Source: Alphaproteobacteria bacterium
Lineage (GTDB): Bacteria > Pseudomonadota > Alphaproteobacteria > Paracaedibacterales > CAIULA01
Assembly: GCA_026400645.1 (NCBI GenBank)
Contig: JAPLOP010000030.1
Span: 1-60,060 of the forward strand
Length of the DNA stretch: 60,060 nt
Direction: 5' to 3'
In this document: piece by piece, positions 1 to 9,259 of the stretch
How positions within the stretch are numbered: position 1 is the stretch's first letter
Layout of the letters: every line of letters begins with the position of its first letter
Notes under the pieces: model-generated
What the model saw: only the letters and a program-made list of their open reading frames with translations
Database searches by the model: none
What the model was told of the DNA's origin: nothing
Position numbers and translations under genes: made by a program

Positions 1-1
1 A

Positions 2-481
2 TTTATGGATCCAACAGCGCTGTCTGTGGTTTTGTTGGGTGCAGATCAAGGTCGGCATTCATACCGCCAAGAATTACAAGAATTGGCCAGGCATCTGCCT
101 GCTGGGCTGGATGTTAAATTTATGTCAAATCATGACGATATGCCGGTCGCCTATGCGATGGCGGATATTGTGGTGTCGTGTTCAACGGACCCAGAAGCCT
201 TTGGTCGTGTCACGGCAGAGGCGTTATCGATGGGGCGTCTGGTTATCGGGACGAACCATGGAGCAACACCAGAGCTTTGCTTTCAGGATCAGACGGGGTT
301 TCTTGTTCCGCCATCGGACAGTCAGGCCCTGGCTTTGATGATCCAGGAGGTGAGGGGGCTTTCGCCCGAACAGGTAGATACCATTCGGCACGAAGCCCGT
401 ACACATATTGTTCGAAATTTTTCCCTAACAAGGATGGCAGAGCAGACGATTGCGCTTTATCTAAAGGCGGCTAAGCTTTAG
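2..481 (+). CDS. Glycosyltransferase, GT4-like C-terminal part (5' end outside window)
   Basis: The reading frame is open to the left edge, so the gene starts upstream; the first ATG seen (5) is probably internal. About 158 residues of a GT-B fold C-terminal domain are visible. They contain the family-typical acidic stretch 'DPEAFGRVTAEALSMG' followed by 'GATPELC' and 'TGFLVPPSD', which in group 1 glycosyltransferases binds the nucleotide-sugar donor. The likely role is transfer of a sugar in LPS or another envelope glycan. Donor and acceptor cannot be read from this fragment. The stop codon overlaps the convergent gene on the minus strand by 4 bases. Confidence 0.85.
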   Translation, partial: FMDPTALSVVLLGADQGRHSYRQELQELARHLPAGLDVKFMSNHDDMPVAYAMADIVVSCSTDPEAFGRVTAEALSMGRLVIGTNHGATPELCFQDQTGFLVPPSDSQALALMIQEVRGLSPEQVDTIRHEARTHIVRNFSLTRMAEQTIALYLKAAKL

Positions 482-1140
482 CTTTCTTCTGCTGTGTCGC
501 CACCCTTATCATCGGAGGATGCATCCCCGGAATCCGCCGGGGTGTTGGTATCATCACTTGTTGCTTCTTCTTCGGCAGCGGCAGCTACGGGTGGCTTGGT
601 ATCTGTTTTTTTACCCTTTGCTGCTATAGCCTTTGGGGTGTCGCCACTTTTCCCTGCATTGACAGAAGTCGCCGCCACCATATAAAGGGGTTGGGAATTC
701 ATCATCAAGGATGGTGCAGTCGACATCGGAAGGGAAGCCTGGATGGGGGCTTGCGCAAAGTTTTGAAACTGCGCCTGTGGCATCATGACCATTTGTTGCT
801 GTGTCCCAGCAGGCTGTGGCATCATGACATATTGCGGGGTTGTCGCCGCCGTGGATTGCTGACCATATTGCATGACCGGTTGTCCATTGATGATGCCCAT
901 TTGTGACGGAAGTCCAGCCAGCATTGATGCCGAATCAATTGTGCCAGGGCGCGTTGGAATGAATTGACAATTATCGGCCGTACAGTAATTGAGGGAAGCA
1001 TTCTTTTGATCAAAGACAAACAAAGCTTTGTCCTGCGAGAATAATGCATAGCGATCCTGGTTATTGCTTTTGTAGGTGATTACCGCGCTTATTGACAGCA
1101 GAACGGTGACGGATATGATTAATGTTGATTTGACTCCCAT
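478..1140 (-). CDS. Secreted or membrane-anchored low-complexity protein, unknown function
   Basis: I do not recognise this 220-residue protein. It starts at an ATG with a strong ribosome site (AAGGAG, about 7 bases upstream). Residues 5-22 form one hydrophobic segment that is either an N-terminal anchor or an uncleaved signal. A short region with two Cys (about 53-58) follows. Residues 85-155 are rich in Gln, Met and Pro, with a repeated 'VMMPQ' motif. The tail is Ala-rich and then strongly acidic (Glu/Asp/Ser). The composition suggests an extended periplasmic or surface protein with little fold. It converges on the glycosyltransferase gene with a 4-base overlap. Confidence 0.7.
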   Translation of the reverse strand: MGVKSTLIISVTVLLSISAVITYKSNNQDRYALFSQDKALFVFDQKNASLNYCTADNCQFIPTRPGTIDSASMLAGLPSQMGIINGQPVMQYGQQSTAATTPQYVMMPQPAGTQQQMVMMPQAQFQNFAQAPIQASLPMSTAPSLMMNSQPLYMVAATSVNAGKSGDTPKAIAAKGKKTDTKPPVAAAAEEEATSDDTNTPADSGDASSDDKGGDTAEES

Positions 1141-1149
1141 GATTATCTC

Positions 1150-1219
1150 CTTTTAAAATGGGGACTGGGCCTTTTTTAAAATTGCCCTTTTTGGGGATTG
1201 CCCAATAGTCCCTTTTAAG
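1150..1219. repeat. Imperfect inverted repeat between divergent genes
   Basis: Two arms of about 20 bases, at 1150-1170 and 1200-1219, pair imperfectly around CTTTTAAAA/GGGACT and AGTCCC/TTTTAAG. They lie just upstream of the ribosome site of the minus-strand gene and before the GTG of the plus-strand hydrolase. The structure could be an operator or a leader hairpin; nothing in the sequence decides. An AT-rich stretch with TATATA near 1236-1242 could serve as a -10 for the plus gene. Confidence 0.35.
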
Positions 1220-1262
1220 TTTAGTCTTATTCTATATATACTCCTGAAATTCTTAATATTTA

Positions 1263-2903
1263 GTGAAGAAGAGTCATCTTGTGAATAAATTTTTCATCTT
1301 TTTAGCCTGCACTTTTGTTTTCTCGGTATCGACAGGTCATGCAACCTCAAAAATTGAAGCGATTATTCCCGCTTTTGAATCCTATATTCAACAATCAATG
1401 CAGGATTGGAAAGCGCCAGCCGTGGCGGTGGCCATTGTTAAAGATGGAAAAGTTGTTTATCAAAAGGCGTTCGGCGTAAAGGAGGCGGGCAAAGCCGAGC
1501 CCGTTGATGACCACACAGTTTTTCAAATTGCATCCCTCACAAAAACATTTTTGGTAACCCTGATAGGACAGCTTGTTGATGAAAAAAAGCTGTGTTGGGA
1601 TGACCCTGTTATAAAATATTTACCCAATTTTTTTATTGCTGATCAAAAAACAACGGAAGATTTCAAAATCAGGGATCTTATTTCACATCGAAGCGGCCTG
1701 CCTCCATTCTCAGGGGATACACTGTGGGATTTGGGGTGTGGTCAGGATGAAATCAAGCACGCTTTAGCCAAGATCCCCCTGCAGAATCCCGTCAGACTGG
1801 AATACGGATATCAAAATCATCTTTTTGGTGTTGCCGGCCTTGTGGTGGAAAAAGTGATGGGGAAGCCCATTTCTGAGCTGTTTCAAGATCGGATTTTTTC
1901 CCCGATTGGTATGACCGATTCAAGTGATAATTTGCAGTCTATTCAGGATTTTCCCAAAAATAAGGGGATTTTTGGATGGTTCAAAAGCCTGTTCAAAAAA
2001 ACGCCTCCGGTTGAGGATAAAAAGAATGTGGCCCTTCCGCACCATATTATTGATGGGCAGGTGCATTCCCTTCAGCCGGGGTCCTGGATGTATATATTCC
2101 CGGGAAGCACCGGTGTTAACACATCAATTTCCGATTTAGCAAAGTGGATGATTTTTCATTTGAACAATGGAAAGGTCGGGGATAAACAAATTATTTCCCT
2201 GCCGTCACAAAAGGAAATGCGATCCCCGCAAGTGTTGGCCAATCATCTGCGGCCGGATGATATGCAATTTCCAGCTACCCGAATTCGCAATGTATCTTAT
2301 GGGATGGGATGGTTTTTGTATGAATACGGCACCGATGTGCGCAAAGTACAAGCCATAGGCCATATGGGCGGATATGCTGGTGTGCGAAGCTTGATGACCC
2401 TGGTCCCGGGGGAAAATGTTGGGATCGTCATTCTGTCGAATTTTGGGGCCCTTAGGGTCAGCATGCTGCCAGAGGCATTAAGAAATAAATTCTTGGATTT
2501 GTATATGGACTTGCCTGATAATGACTGGAGTCGGGATAATCTGGAAAAAATGCAGACGATTCGGGATAAAAATAAACGCGCAAGGCAAATGCAAAAACTA
2601 AACGCACTTAGAATCCCGCAGCCCCTTGATGTTTACGTTGGGGATTACGAAAATGAACTTTACGGGTCCCTGAAAGTTACTGAGAAGGATGGAAAATTAG
2701 CCCTGATTTATCGGGATAAAGTAATTCCCCTAACCCATTGGAATAATGACGAATTTTCTTTTAACAGTAACCAGCTTAGTCTTGCTTACTGTGATTACGA
2801 TACTGGTTATATTGAATTTGGGGTTCGCGAAAAGAAGGCCATCGTATGCGCGATTAATTTGTTACACGAGGGGAAAGAAGACATCTTTCATCGGATCAAG
2901 TAA
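1263..2903 (+). CDS. Exported serine hydrolase, beta-lactamase/DD-peptidase family (class C-like)
   Basis: The 546-residue protein has an N-terminal signal peptide (hydrophobic core about 9-26, 'GHA' cleavage region) and so acts outside the cytoplasm. The penicillin-recognising serine hydrolase signatures are in order: S91-L-T-K94 (nucleophile and general base), Y183-Q-N185, and H367-M-G-G370 in place of the KTG box, as in EstB/AmpC-like hydrolases. A C-terminal beta domain of about 100 residues follows (residues 430-546). The substrate is unknown; peptidoglycan peptides or esters are the usual ones. The start is a GTG; a second GTG six codons later would also keep the signal peptide. The stop overlaps the end of lpxK by 8 bases. 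Confidence 0.88.
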   Translation: MKKSHLVNKFFIFLACTFVFSVSTGHATSKIEAIIPAFESYIQQSMQDWKAPAVAVAIVKDGKVVYQKAFGVKEAGKAEPVDDHTVFQIASLTKTFLVTLIGQLVDEKKLCWDDPVIKYLPNFFIADQKTTEDFKIRDLISHRSGLPPFSGDTLWDLGCGQDEIKHALAKIPLQNPVRLEYGYQNHLFGVAGLVVEKVMGKPISELFQDRIFSPIGMTDSSDNLQSIQDFPKNKGIFGWFKSLFKKTPPVEDKKNVALPHHIIDGQVHSLQPGSWMYIFPGSTGVNTSISDLAKWMIFHLNNGKVGDKQIISLPSQKEMRSPQVLANHLRPDDMQFPATRIRNVSYGMGWFLYEYGTDVRKVQAIGHMGGYAGVRSLMTLVPGENVGIVILSNFGALRVSMLPEALRNKFLDLYMDLPDNDWSRDNLEKMQTIRDKNKRARQMQKLNALRIPQPLDVYVGDYENELYGSLKVTEKDGKLALIYRDKVIPLTHWNNDEFSFNSNQLSLAYCDYDTGYIEFGVREKKAIVCAINLLHEGKEDIFHRIK

Positions 2904-3852
2904 TTGGAAATTTCTCGTGGAGGAGTTTTTTGATGGCCCCTGGATTGTCAAACTTCAACCGTATTGGCAGCACTAAAACACGATCACGAAAGCCGCTTGG
3001 CAGACGTAAATGATCCTTTTTCGTTGTGATTAGGTCCGCTTTATAATTGTTAGCAATGCGACGGAGCCGGCGCATATCCATAATTGTATAAGGATAATGA
3101 TCCGCAAACGTAACAAATTCCCGAATAGTATATTGATGTTCATGGAGTGTATGGCGAAATTTAAGGGGGTATCCAATCCCCGCAAAGGCAACAACAGGAT
3201 GCGTTGGAATTGGCCCCACGTGGACTATTTTTGCACCAAAATGCCCCTTGATTGTTTGTTTCGCCAAATGTGGATCGCCTATTAATATGATGGCTTGTCC
3301 TCTTTTAAGGCCAGTATGAATGGGTTCTCGTAAGGGGCCGGCAGGAAACACAAAACTATTTCCAAAGCCCTGGAGGACATCAATAACAATAAAACTAAAA
3401 TCCTTGTGAATGCTGGCATTTTGCAGCCCATCATCCATAACAAGAATGGATGCGCCTTGTTGTATGGCTGCCTTTGCTGACTCGATGCGATCAGCACTAA
3501 CCCATGTCGGGGCGATTTCGGCCAGCATTAGGGGTTCATCCCCAACCTGTAGATAGCCGTGGACTTTTGGATCGACGTTAATGGTTCCCTTGATATAGGC
3601 CCCGTACCCCCTGCATAAAATATGGGGGGTGTGCCCAAGTTCCTTAAGGATTTCGACAATAGCCATGACCGTTGGGGTTTTTCCGGCACCCCCCATGACA
3701 AGGTTGCCAACGCAAATGACAGGTATAGATACTTTCACTGGCGTAACGCGTGATTCCCGCCATGCTGCAATGCGCGTGTAAATCCACGAAAGGGGCCTCA
3801 GCGCTTGGCTTAGCCCGTAAGTATGATCCCAAAATTTAGGTGTTTTTATCAT
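2896..3852 (-). CDS. lpxK: Tetraacyldisaccharide 4'-kinase (lipid A synthesis)
   Basis: LpxK phosphorylates the 4' position of the lipid A precursor disaccharide at the inner face of the inner membrane, the sixth step of the Raetz pathway. The protein of 318 residues has the family's P-loop variant 'GNLVMGGAGKTP' at about 49-60 and 'VMDDGLQNA' further on. I start it at the ATG reading 'MIKTPKFWDH', which matches the family's N-terminus. The frame stays open for another 30 codons to 3942, which would add an atypical hydrophobic leader. It is the last gene of the yqaA-dsbB-coq7-rsh-lpxK run. Confidence 0.93.
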   Translation of the reverse strand: MIKTPKFWDHTYGLSQALRPLSWIYTRIAAWRESRVTPVKVSIPVICVGNLVMGGAGKTPTVMAIVEILKELGHTPHILCRGYGAYIKGTINVDPKVHGYLQVGDEPLMLAEIAPTWVSADRIESAKAAIQQGASILVMDDGLQNASIHKDFSFIVIDVLQGFGNSFVFPAGPLREPIHTGLKRGQAIILIGDPHLAKQTIKGHFGAKIVHVGPIPTHPVVAFAGIGYPLKFRHTLHEHQYTIREFVTFADHYPYTIMDMRRLRRIANNYKADLITTKKDHLRLPSGFRDRVLVLPIRLKFDNPGAIKKLLHEKFPIT

Positions 3853-3945
3853 GATAATGCCAGGATTCGACTTTATTGTCAGTTTTGCAGTGTATATTAT
3901 AACGATGGTTATCGCAATGTATATTATAAATTTTTGGATCAATTT

Positions 3946-6099
3946 TTATATGCGCTCTACATGATTTGTGATGGAAAGTGAACGTAGCGTTCCTTTGATG
4001 TTGTTTAAATGGTCGACGTCCTTAACTTCTATATCAACAAGCAATTCCCAAAAATCTTCCGTTCTGTTTGTGATCTTTAAATTGATGATGTTGCTGTTTT
4101 GTTTGCTGATGGCGGTTGTTGTTGCCGCAAGGCTACCAGGCTTGTTATGAAACGTCACTTTCAGGCGGCCAACAAGGCGCATATTTTCATCCACCCTTTC
4201 ATGCCAGGATAAATCCAAAAGGCGATCTGGGTCGATTGTTGACAAAACCTCGCAATCATGGGTGTGGATGGTGACACCCTTTCCGGAAATAACAACGCCG
4301 ACAATCATATCCCCGGGCAGGGGGTGGCAGCACCCTGCATAGTGGACAGCCATCCCAGGGATGAGGCCGTTAATGCAAACGGGTGAATGATCCACGGAGT
4401 TTGCTTTTTTATGGAGCATGATTTTGTTTTCAGCATCAAGAGCCCCCTGTTTTGATGGGTCTACCTTTTTTTCGCTGACATAGGCCGTGGCGATGACTTC
4501 TTTGGCTGTTTGAATTCCCTCGCCAATGGCAGCATATAAATCTTCTAACAATGGATACTGAAAACTTTTAAGGACTGCTGAAAAAGTCTTTTCTGAAAAC
4601 TGGACGTGTTCCCGGATGCAAGCTTTATGGAGGAGGGATTTTCCAAGATCGCTAAATTGTTGCCTTTGTTGTGTTCGGACAAAACGACGTATTCGTGCCC
4701 TTGCCTTGCCGGTAACAACAAACCGTTCCCATGTGGGGGATGGGCTGTGATTGTTCGCTGTGATAATTTCGACCTGATCACCGTTTTCAAGAATGGTTCT
4801 AAGTGGGGCTTGTCGTCCATTGATTTTTGCGCCAATGGTCCGATCGCCAATGGCAGAATGAATGGCATAGGCAAAATCGATCGTTGTGGCCCCCTTGGGC
4901 AAGGAAAACAATTCCCCTTTTGGGGTAAAGCAAAAAACCTGATCCTGAAACATCTCGAGCTTTGTATGTTCTAAAAATTCCTCTGGATTTGAGGCTTGCT
5001 CCAAAATTTCCAAAAGTCCGCGTAACCAGGCATACTGCTTTCCATCGTGAAGATCACCATCACCCTCTTTCTTGTATTGCCAATGTGCCGCAACCCCCAA
5101 TTCACAGACCTGATTCATTTCAGTGGTTCGGATTTGCATTTCAATGCGTTGATTGAGGGGGCCAATTAACCCCGTGTGAAGGGATTGGTAATTATTGGCC
5201 TTTGGCGTGCTGATATAATCTTTAAATCTTCCTGGAACAACCAGGTAATGGCTGTGGATAATGCCCAGCGCCTGATAGCATTCCGGGATCGTATTCACGG
5301 TCAACCGAAACGCCATAATGTCAGCCAATTGTTCAAAGGCAACATTTTTCTGCTGCATTTTACGCCAAACAGAATAGGGTGTTTTAAGTCGCCCATTTAC
5401 GGAACAGGGAAGCCCCAAGTTATTGGCGCATTGTTTTAGATGATCAATGATGGATTCAATTGCATTTTCAGATGATTGATAAAGAAAGCTCAGGCGGCTT
5501 TTGATGGATTCGTACATTTCGGGGTTGAGTACACTAAAGGCTAGGTCCTCAAGCTCGTCCTTGATGCGTTGCATCCCCATTCGTTCAGCCAGGGGCACAT
5601 AAATATCCATTGTCTCGCGGGCAATGCGACGGCGTTTTATGGGGTCATTGATATACTGAATCGTGCGCATGTTATGTAGGCGGTCAGCAAGCTTTACCAG
5701 TAATACGCGGATGTCGCTGGACATGGCCAAAACCAGTTTTCGAAAGTTTTCGGCCTGTTGCGTGGCCTCTGATTGCAATTCTAACCGGGATAGTTTGGTA
5801 ACACCATCCACTAATTTGGCAATTTCTGTGCCGAATAATTTTTGTATTTCATCAAGCGTTGCGACTGTGTCCTCGACCGTATCATGAAGCAGGGCCGTTA
5901 CAATGGAACAGGAATCCAGCTTGAGTTCCGTCAAAATACCGGCCACCTCAAGCGGGTGCGAAAAATAAGGGTCGCCGTTTGCACGCACTTGTGTTCCATG
6001 TGCCTTTAATGAGAAAACATAGGCACGATTGACCATATCCTCGTCCATTGACGGATCATATCGTTTTAGCCGGTCCACAAGTTCAAATTGACGTATCAC
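3946..6099 (-). CDS. rsh: Bifunctional (p)ppGpp synthetase/hydrolase (RelA/SpoT family)
   Basis: This enzyme makes and degrades the stringent-response alarmone (p)ppGpp. The order is canonical over 717 residues: HD hydrolase domain with H-D-x-x-E-D ('HDTVEDT', about 72-78), synthetase domain with 'RFKD' (about 291-294), TGS domain (about 395-455) and C-terminal ACT domain. RFKD, rather than the ExDD of synthetase-only RelA, and the intact HD motif both argue for two activities. The start is a GTG giving 'VIRQFELVDRL', the usual alphaproteobacterial N-terminus; an AAGGA site lies 7 bases upstream, and this start avoids running into coq7. The frame is open further upstream but that extension is basic, non-homologous, and overlaps coq7. 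Confidence 0.96.
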   Translation of the reverse strand: MIRQFELVDRLKRYDPSMDEDMVNRAYVFSLKAHGTQVRANGDPYFSHPLEVAGILTELKLDSCSIVTALLHDTVEDTVATLDEIQKLFGTEIAKLVDGVTKLSRLELQSEATQQAENFRKLVLAMSSDIRVLLVKLADRLHNMRTIQYINDPIKRRRIARETMDIYVPLAERMGMQRIKDELEDLAFSVLNPEMYESIKSRLSFLYQSSENAIESIIDHLKQCANNLGLPCSVNGRLKTPYSVWRKMQQKNVAFEQLADIMAFRLTVNTIPECYQALGIIHSHYLVVPGRFKDYISTPKANNYQSLHTGLIGPLNQRIEMQIRTTEMNQVCELGVAAHWQYKKEGDGDLHDGKQYAWLRGLLEILEQASNPEEFLEHTKLEMFQDQVFCFTPKGELFSLPKGATTIDFAYAIHSAIGDRTIGAKINGRQAPLRTILENGDQVEIITANNHSPSPTWERFVVTGKARARIRRFVRTQQRQQFSDLGKSLLHKACIREHVQFSEKTFSAVLKSFQYPLLEDLYAAIGEGIQTAKEVIATAYVSEKKVDPSKQGALDAENKIMLHKKANSVDHSPVCINGLIPGMAVHYAGCCHPLPGDMIVGVVISGKGVTIHTHDCEVLSTIDPDRLLDLSWHERVDENMRLVGRLKVTFHNKPGSLAATTTAISKQNSNIINLKITNRTEDFWELLVDIEVKDVDHLNNIKGTLRSLSITNHVERI

Positions 6100-6101
6100 C
6101 G

Positions 6102-6614
6102 TTAAATCCTTGACGATAGCCAGATGGCGGCTTTGGATATGGTTTGAATGGCGACGTTTAAATAGGGATAAAGTGGGGTGTCTTCTCCGCCTTGTTGGAT
6201 GGCCATGTCTTTGTGTTCTAATTCCTCTTGCTGGCACTGGGAAATGATGGTTTTGATTTCTGTTGCGTGATCATAGTCTTTGAGTTGATCAAGCTGTTTT
6301 CCATAATGGCGATCAATAACGGTTTCCACGGCAATCGTGCACGCATGTGCTGCTTTTTTGCCTAACAGCGCGGTTGTCATCCCAAGGGCAAAGCCACCTA
6401 TGTGCCAAATGGGCTGGAGGAGGGTGGGGCGCACCTTGTGTTCGATAAGCAATTGATTAAATAGGCGCAAATGATGTTGTTCCTGTTCAGCCATATGGGT
6501 TATTTTGGGATCGCGTCCAAAGACGGCCAATTGCCCCGCATAAATTCGCGTTGCGCCATATTCCCCGGCTTGATTCACCCTGAGCATGCGATCGATTATG
6601 GTTTTCGGCGGCAT
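6102..6614 (-). CDS. coq7: 5-demethoxyubiquinone hydroxylase (di-iron, Coq7)
   Basis: Coq7 hydroxylates 5-demethoxyubiquinone in the next-to-last step of ubiquinone synthesis. The protein is about 170 residues and has the di-iron ligand pattern: 'NQAGEYGATRIYAGQ', then 'AEQEQHH', and later 'EELEHKDMA', giving the E/ExxH pairs. I use the ATG giving 'MPPKTIIDRML', preceded by GGGA. An earlier in-frame ATG at 6692 would add 26 residues lying wholly inside dsbB. It overlaps the end of dsbB by 19 bases and sits 2 bases before rsh, so it is co-transcribed with both. Confidence 0.93.
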   Translation of the reverse strand: MPPKTIIDRMLRVNQAGEYGATRIYAGQLAVFGRDPKITHMAEQEQHHLRLFNQLLIEHKVRPTLLQPIWHIGGFALGMTTALLGKKAAHACTIAVETVIDRHYGKQLDQLKDYDHATEIKTIISQCQQEELEHKDMAIQQGGEDTPLYPYLNVAIQTISKAAIWLSSRI

Positions 6615-7108
6615 ATGATTCCCATACCCAAAAAAAGACCCAATAAAGCGAGTGTATTCCAAATTGTTGCGGAAATACCGAAAATACGCCAATTAACCTG
6701 ATCGCATCGAACAATGGGGGCGCGCTGGATATTCTGACGCATATAGGTAAGCTTTTCTTGGTTGCTTAGTTGATCCATTTTGGCGCTGTCCAGAACGTTG
6801 CCCGTGCAGGATGCTGGCCCCCTCCACCAATGATTTTCAACGCCGACATGATAAAAACTTAAAGCCAACATCCCGGCAATAATAATTCCCTGTAAGCCCG
6901 TAATCGGGGATCGCGTCCAAAGAAAATTCACAAGGGATACAAACCCAAGGCCACAAAACAGATACTGCATGTACACACATAAGGCGCACGGTTTAATGCC
7001 ATATTTATGTTCGGCCATGTATGCAACCAACAAAGAAGCCATGCAAAAAATGCTAACGCCCAGGCTGTAAGTTCTCGGGTTCAGCAGGCATAATATTTTT
7101 TGAATCAT
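6596..7108 (-). CDS. dsbB: Disulfide bond formation protein B
   Basis: DsbB is the inner-membrane protein that reoxidises DsbA and passes electrons to quinone. In 170 residues four membrane segments are visible, with the first redox pair 'CALC' after the first periplasmic turn and the second pair in the long loop ('SCTGN' and 'RCDQVNW'). Its neighbour coq7 makes the quinone that DsbB uses, though the pairing may be accidental. The gene starts 4 bases after the yqaA-like gene ends. Confidence 0.92.
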   Translation of the reverse strand: MIQKILCLLNPRTYSLGVSIFCMASLLVAYMAEHKYGIKPCALCVYMQYLFCGLGFVSLVNFLWTRSPITGLQGIIIAGMLALSFYHVGVENHWWRGPASCTGNVLDSAKMDQLSNQEKLTYMRQNIQRAPIVRCDQVNWRIFGISATIWNTLALLGLFLGMGIICRRKP

Positions 7109-7112
7109 GCGC

Positions 7113-7760
7113 TTATCCGATAAAATTTAAAATAAAAAATCCACCAACAAGCGCACCAATTAATGCGTAAAAGAACCAGCTTAGATATTTTTCGATATAA
7201 TATTTTGCCTTTGGGCCGCACCACCATAAAAATGCAGCAACATAGAAAAAACGGATTCCACGTGCAATAACAGAGGCGGCGGTGAAATAAACAAGATCGT
7301 AATGCGCAACGCCGCTGGCAATAGTGACCAATTTAAATGGAACGGGGGTCAACCCTTTTAGGGCAATGATCCAAAATCCCCATTTTGCGAATTCTTGGTG
7401 AAATTTCTCAAAGCCTGCTGACATATTATAGGTATCGATAATCCAGGATCCCAAGGAGGCGTACAAATAATACCCAATCGCATAGCCCAAAAATCCGCCC
7501 AAGACCGATGTAATTGTTCCCCAAATCGCCAATCGCCATGCAAGGGATCGATTCGCCAAAACCATTGGGATCATCAATAAATCGGGGGGCAGGGGGAAAA
7601 ATGAACTTTCCGCAAATGACATGGCGCAGAAAATCCAAAACGCCTTTGGGGTGTCGGCCATATCGATAGCCTTGCCATAAAGTCTGTGTAGCCACCCCTG
7701 TTTTTTCGGGGGGATGGGCAGGTCGGTCGATGAGTCGGATTCTGACGGAAGAATAAGCAT
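7113..7760 (-). CDS. DedA/YqaA-family (VTT domain) inner-membrane protein
   Basis: About 215 residues with several membrane segments and a short charged N-terminus. The region 'SFAESSFFPLPPDLLMIPM' matches the re-entrant acidic segment of DedA/SNARE-associated proteins, and 'KGLTPVPFKLVTIASG' matches the second conserved segment with the basic residue. DedA proteins are linked to lipid (undecaprenyl phosphate or phospholipid) translocation; the exact substrate here is unknown. I prefer the ATG at 7760 over a TTG two codons earlier. It is the first gene of the minus-strand operon ending in lpxK. Confidence 0.85.
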   Translation of the reverse strand: MLILPSESDSSTDLPIPPKKQGWLHRLYGKAIDMADTPKAFWIFCAMSFAESSFFPLPPDLLMIPMVLANRSLAWRLAIWGTITSVLGGFLGYAIGYYLYASLGSWIIDTYNMSAGFEKFHQEFAKWGFWIIALKGLTPVPFKLVTIASGVAHYDLVYFTAASVIARGIRFFYVAAFLWWCGPKAKYYIEKYLSWFFYALIGALVGGFFILNFIG

Positions 7761-7919
7761 GATCAACAGGTATTATAGGTGTTTGAACAAGTGTAGCATT
7801 TGATCCCCATAGAAAGCAAACACTTGTCTATCAGAGGAGATATTAACCAAATTTTAATAAACCCATACTACTATAATGTAATAGATACTATTCATTCTTG
7901 ATGTATATGGAGATTTACA

Positions 7920-8735
7920 ATGTCATTTTGTTTTTTAGATCGCTTTACCGCTCGATCATTTCTGCTGATTTGTTTTCATTGTTTGTGTTTTCAATCTGCT
8001 AATTCGTTTGACGCGGAACTAGCAGAGCAGATTCCGAAACCGACATCTCACAAAAGATTAGAAACTATCAAAGAGGAAGATCCCACAAGTTTGGAGCCAT
8101 TCATGTATGAATCAACACTTGATAAGGTTGCTGTTTTGACGCCATCTGTAGCAATGGCTACCAATCTTTTGTTGAACACTGCGCAAGTTTTGGATCCAAT
8201 CCAGATGGGGCAGGGGTTTATAGCAGGGTTTTTTATGGCAGATGCCCTGTCCGGGATTTTGCATTGTGCCGGCGATACATTTAGTGGGGAGGATAACGAA
8301 CCCTCGACCGCAACTGACGTCATTAAAGCTCTATCTCGTGGGGCCTATTTGCATCATTCCTTTCCCTATCGACTGGCTGAAATGTCTTATTGGGAGGCTA
8401 CTCGAGGAGCCAACCTTTGTTTGATCCCTGTGCTGATGGGGGCAAGCGCATTAGGTGGTGGAGCTGGTTATGTGCTTGGTGTCACAGGGGTTTTTCTGGC
8501 CAACCACGAGGTTTTTCATGCCATTGCTCACGGTAAATATAAAGGTAATCCCCTTATAAAATTGCTCACGGACAGCAAAATCATTCTGGATAAAGACCAT
8601 CACCAGGGTCATCACCAGGGTTATACACAGAACTTTTGTGTGATCAATGGATACATCATGGATATGATTTTAAATCCTTTGGCGGCAATTTTTCGCAGTT
8701 GGTGCGGGAAAAGACCAACGATGCAAGATGATTAA
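7920..8735 (+). CDS. Plasmanylethanolamine desaturase-like membrane protein (TMEM189/CarF/Kua family)
   Basis: The 271-residue protein carries the histidine pattern of the lipid-desaturase domain found in animal TMEM189 and bacterial CarF: 'HCAGDT' at 115-120, 'HH' at 145-146, 'NHEVFHAIAH' at 195-204, and 'DHHQGHH' at 226-232 followed by 'CVINGY'. CarF/TMEM189 introduces the vinyl-ether double bond of plasmalogens. Hydrophobic stretches flank the motifs, as expected for a membrane di-iron enzyme. An extra N-terminal hydrophobic segment (12-28) looks like a signal. A GGAG site lies 7 bases before the ATG. The gene stands alone with about 150 bases of promoter space upstream. The family assignment is good; the substrate is inferred. 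Confidence 0.82.
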   Translation: MSFCFLDRFTARSFLLICFHCLCFQSANSFDAELAEQIPKPTSHKRLETIKEEDPTSLEPFMYESTLDKVAVLTPSVAMATNLLLNTAQVLDPIQMGQGFIAGFFMADALSGILHCAGDTFSGEDNEPSTATDVIKALSRGAYLHHSFPYRLAEMSYWEATRGANLCLIPVLMGASALGGGAGYVLGVTGVFLANHEVFHAIAHGKYKGNPLIKLLTDSKIILDKDHHQGHHQGYTQNFCVINGYIMDMILNPLAAIFRSWCGKRPTMQDD

Positions 8736-8768
8736 GGGTCTGGGCAGTTCCTGATTTTTGCTTCGATG

Positions 8769-9257
8769 TTATTGTTCCTTTAAAATTCTTGCCTTGTCTC
8801 TGGCCCAATCGCGTTCTTTGATTGTTTGTCGTTTATCAACTGTATTTTTACCTTTGGCCAAGGCGATTTCAACTTTAGCCATTCCCCGTGCATTGAAATA
8901 AAGCGATAGCGGAACAATCGTCATCCCCTTGCGGCGCACGGCCCCCAAATATTTATTGAGCTGGCGTTTATGCAAAAGCAATTTGCGCGGGCGCTTGGGT
9001 TCGTGGTTGAATTTATTGGCTTGGGGATATTCCGATATGTTGGCATTGAACAGATATAATCCACCCGCGGTTTCGGGGGTCCCTGCCATCTCGCCAGCGA
9101 ACGATTCGTTGATGCTTGCTTTGCCCACGCGCAGGGATTTGACTTCGGTTCCCGTTAGCATAATCCCAACCTCGATGGTTTCTAGGATTGCGTAATCAAA
9201 GCGGGCACGACGATTTTGCGCGATGACTTTTTCATGAGAATGTTTTGGCGCTGCCAT
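8769..9257 (-). CDS. smpB: SsrA-binding protein (trans-translation)
   Basis: SmpB binds tmRNA and delivers it to stalled ribosomes. The 162-residue protein shows the family's '[10 protein letters not shown]', 'GTEVKSLR' and 'KINESFA'-like region, and a basic C-terminal tail ending '[16 protein letters not shown]', which lies in the mRNA channel. It follows dapA by 2 bases and is co-transcribed with it. A tmRNA gene was not found in this window. Confidence 0.95.
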   Translation of the reverse strand: MAAPKHSHEKVIAQNRRARFDYAILETIEVGIMLTGTEVKSLRVGKASINESFAGEMAGTPETAGGLYLFNANISEYPQANKFNHEPKRPRKLLLHKRQLNKYLGAVRRKGMTIVPLSLYFNARGMAKVEIALAKGKNTVDKRQTIKERDWARDKARILKEQ

Positions 9258-9259
9258 GA

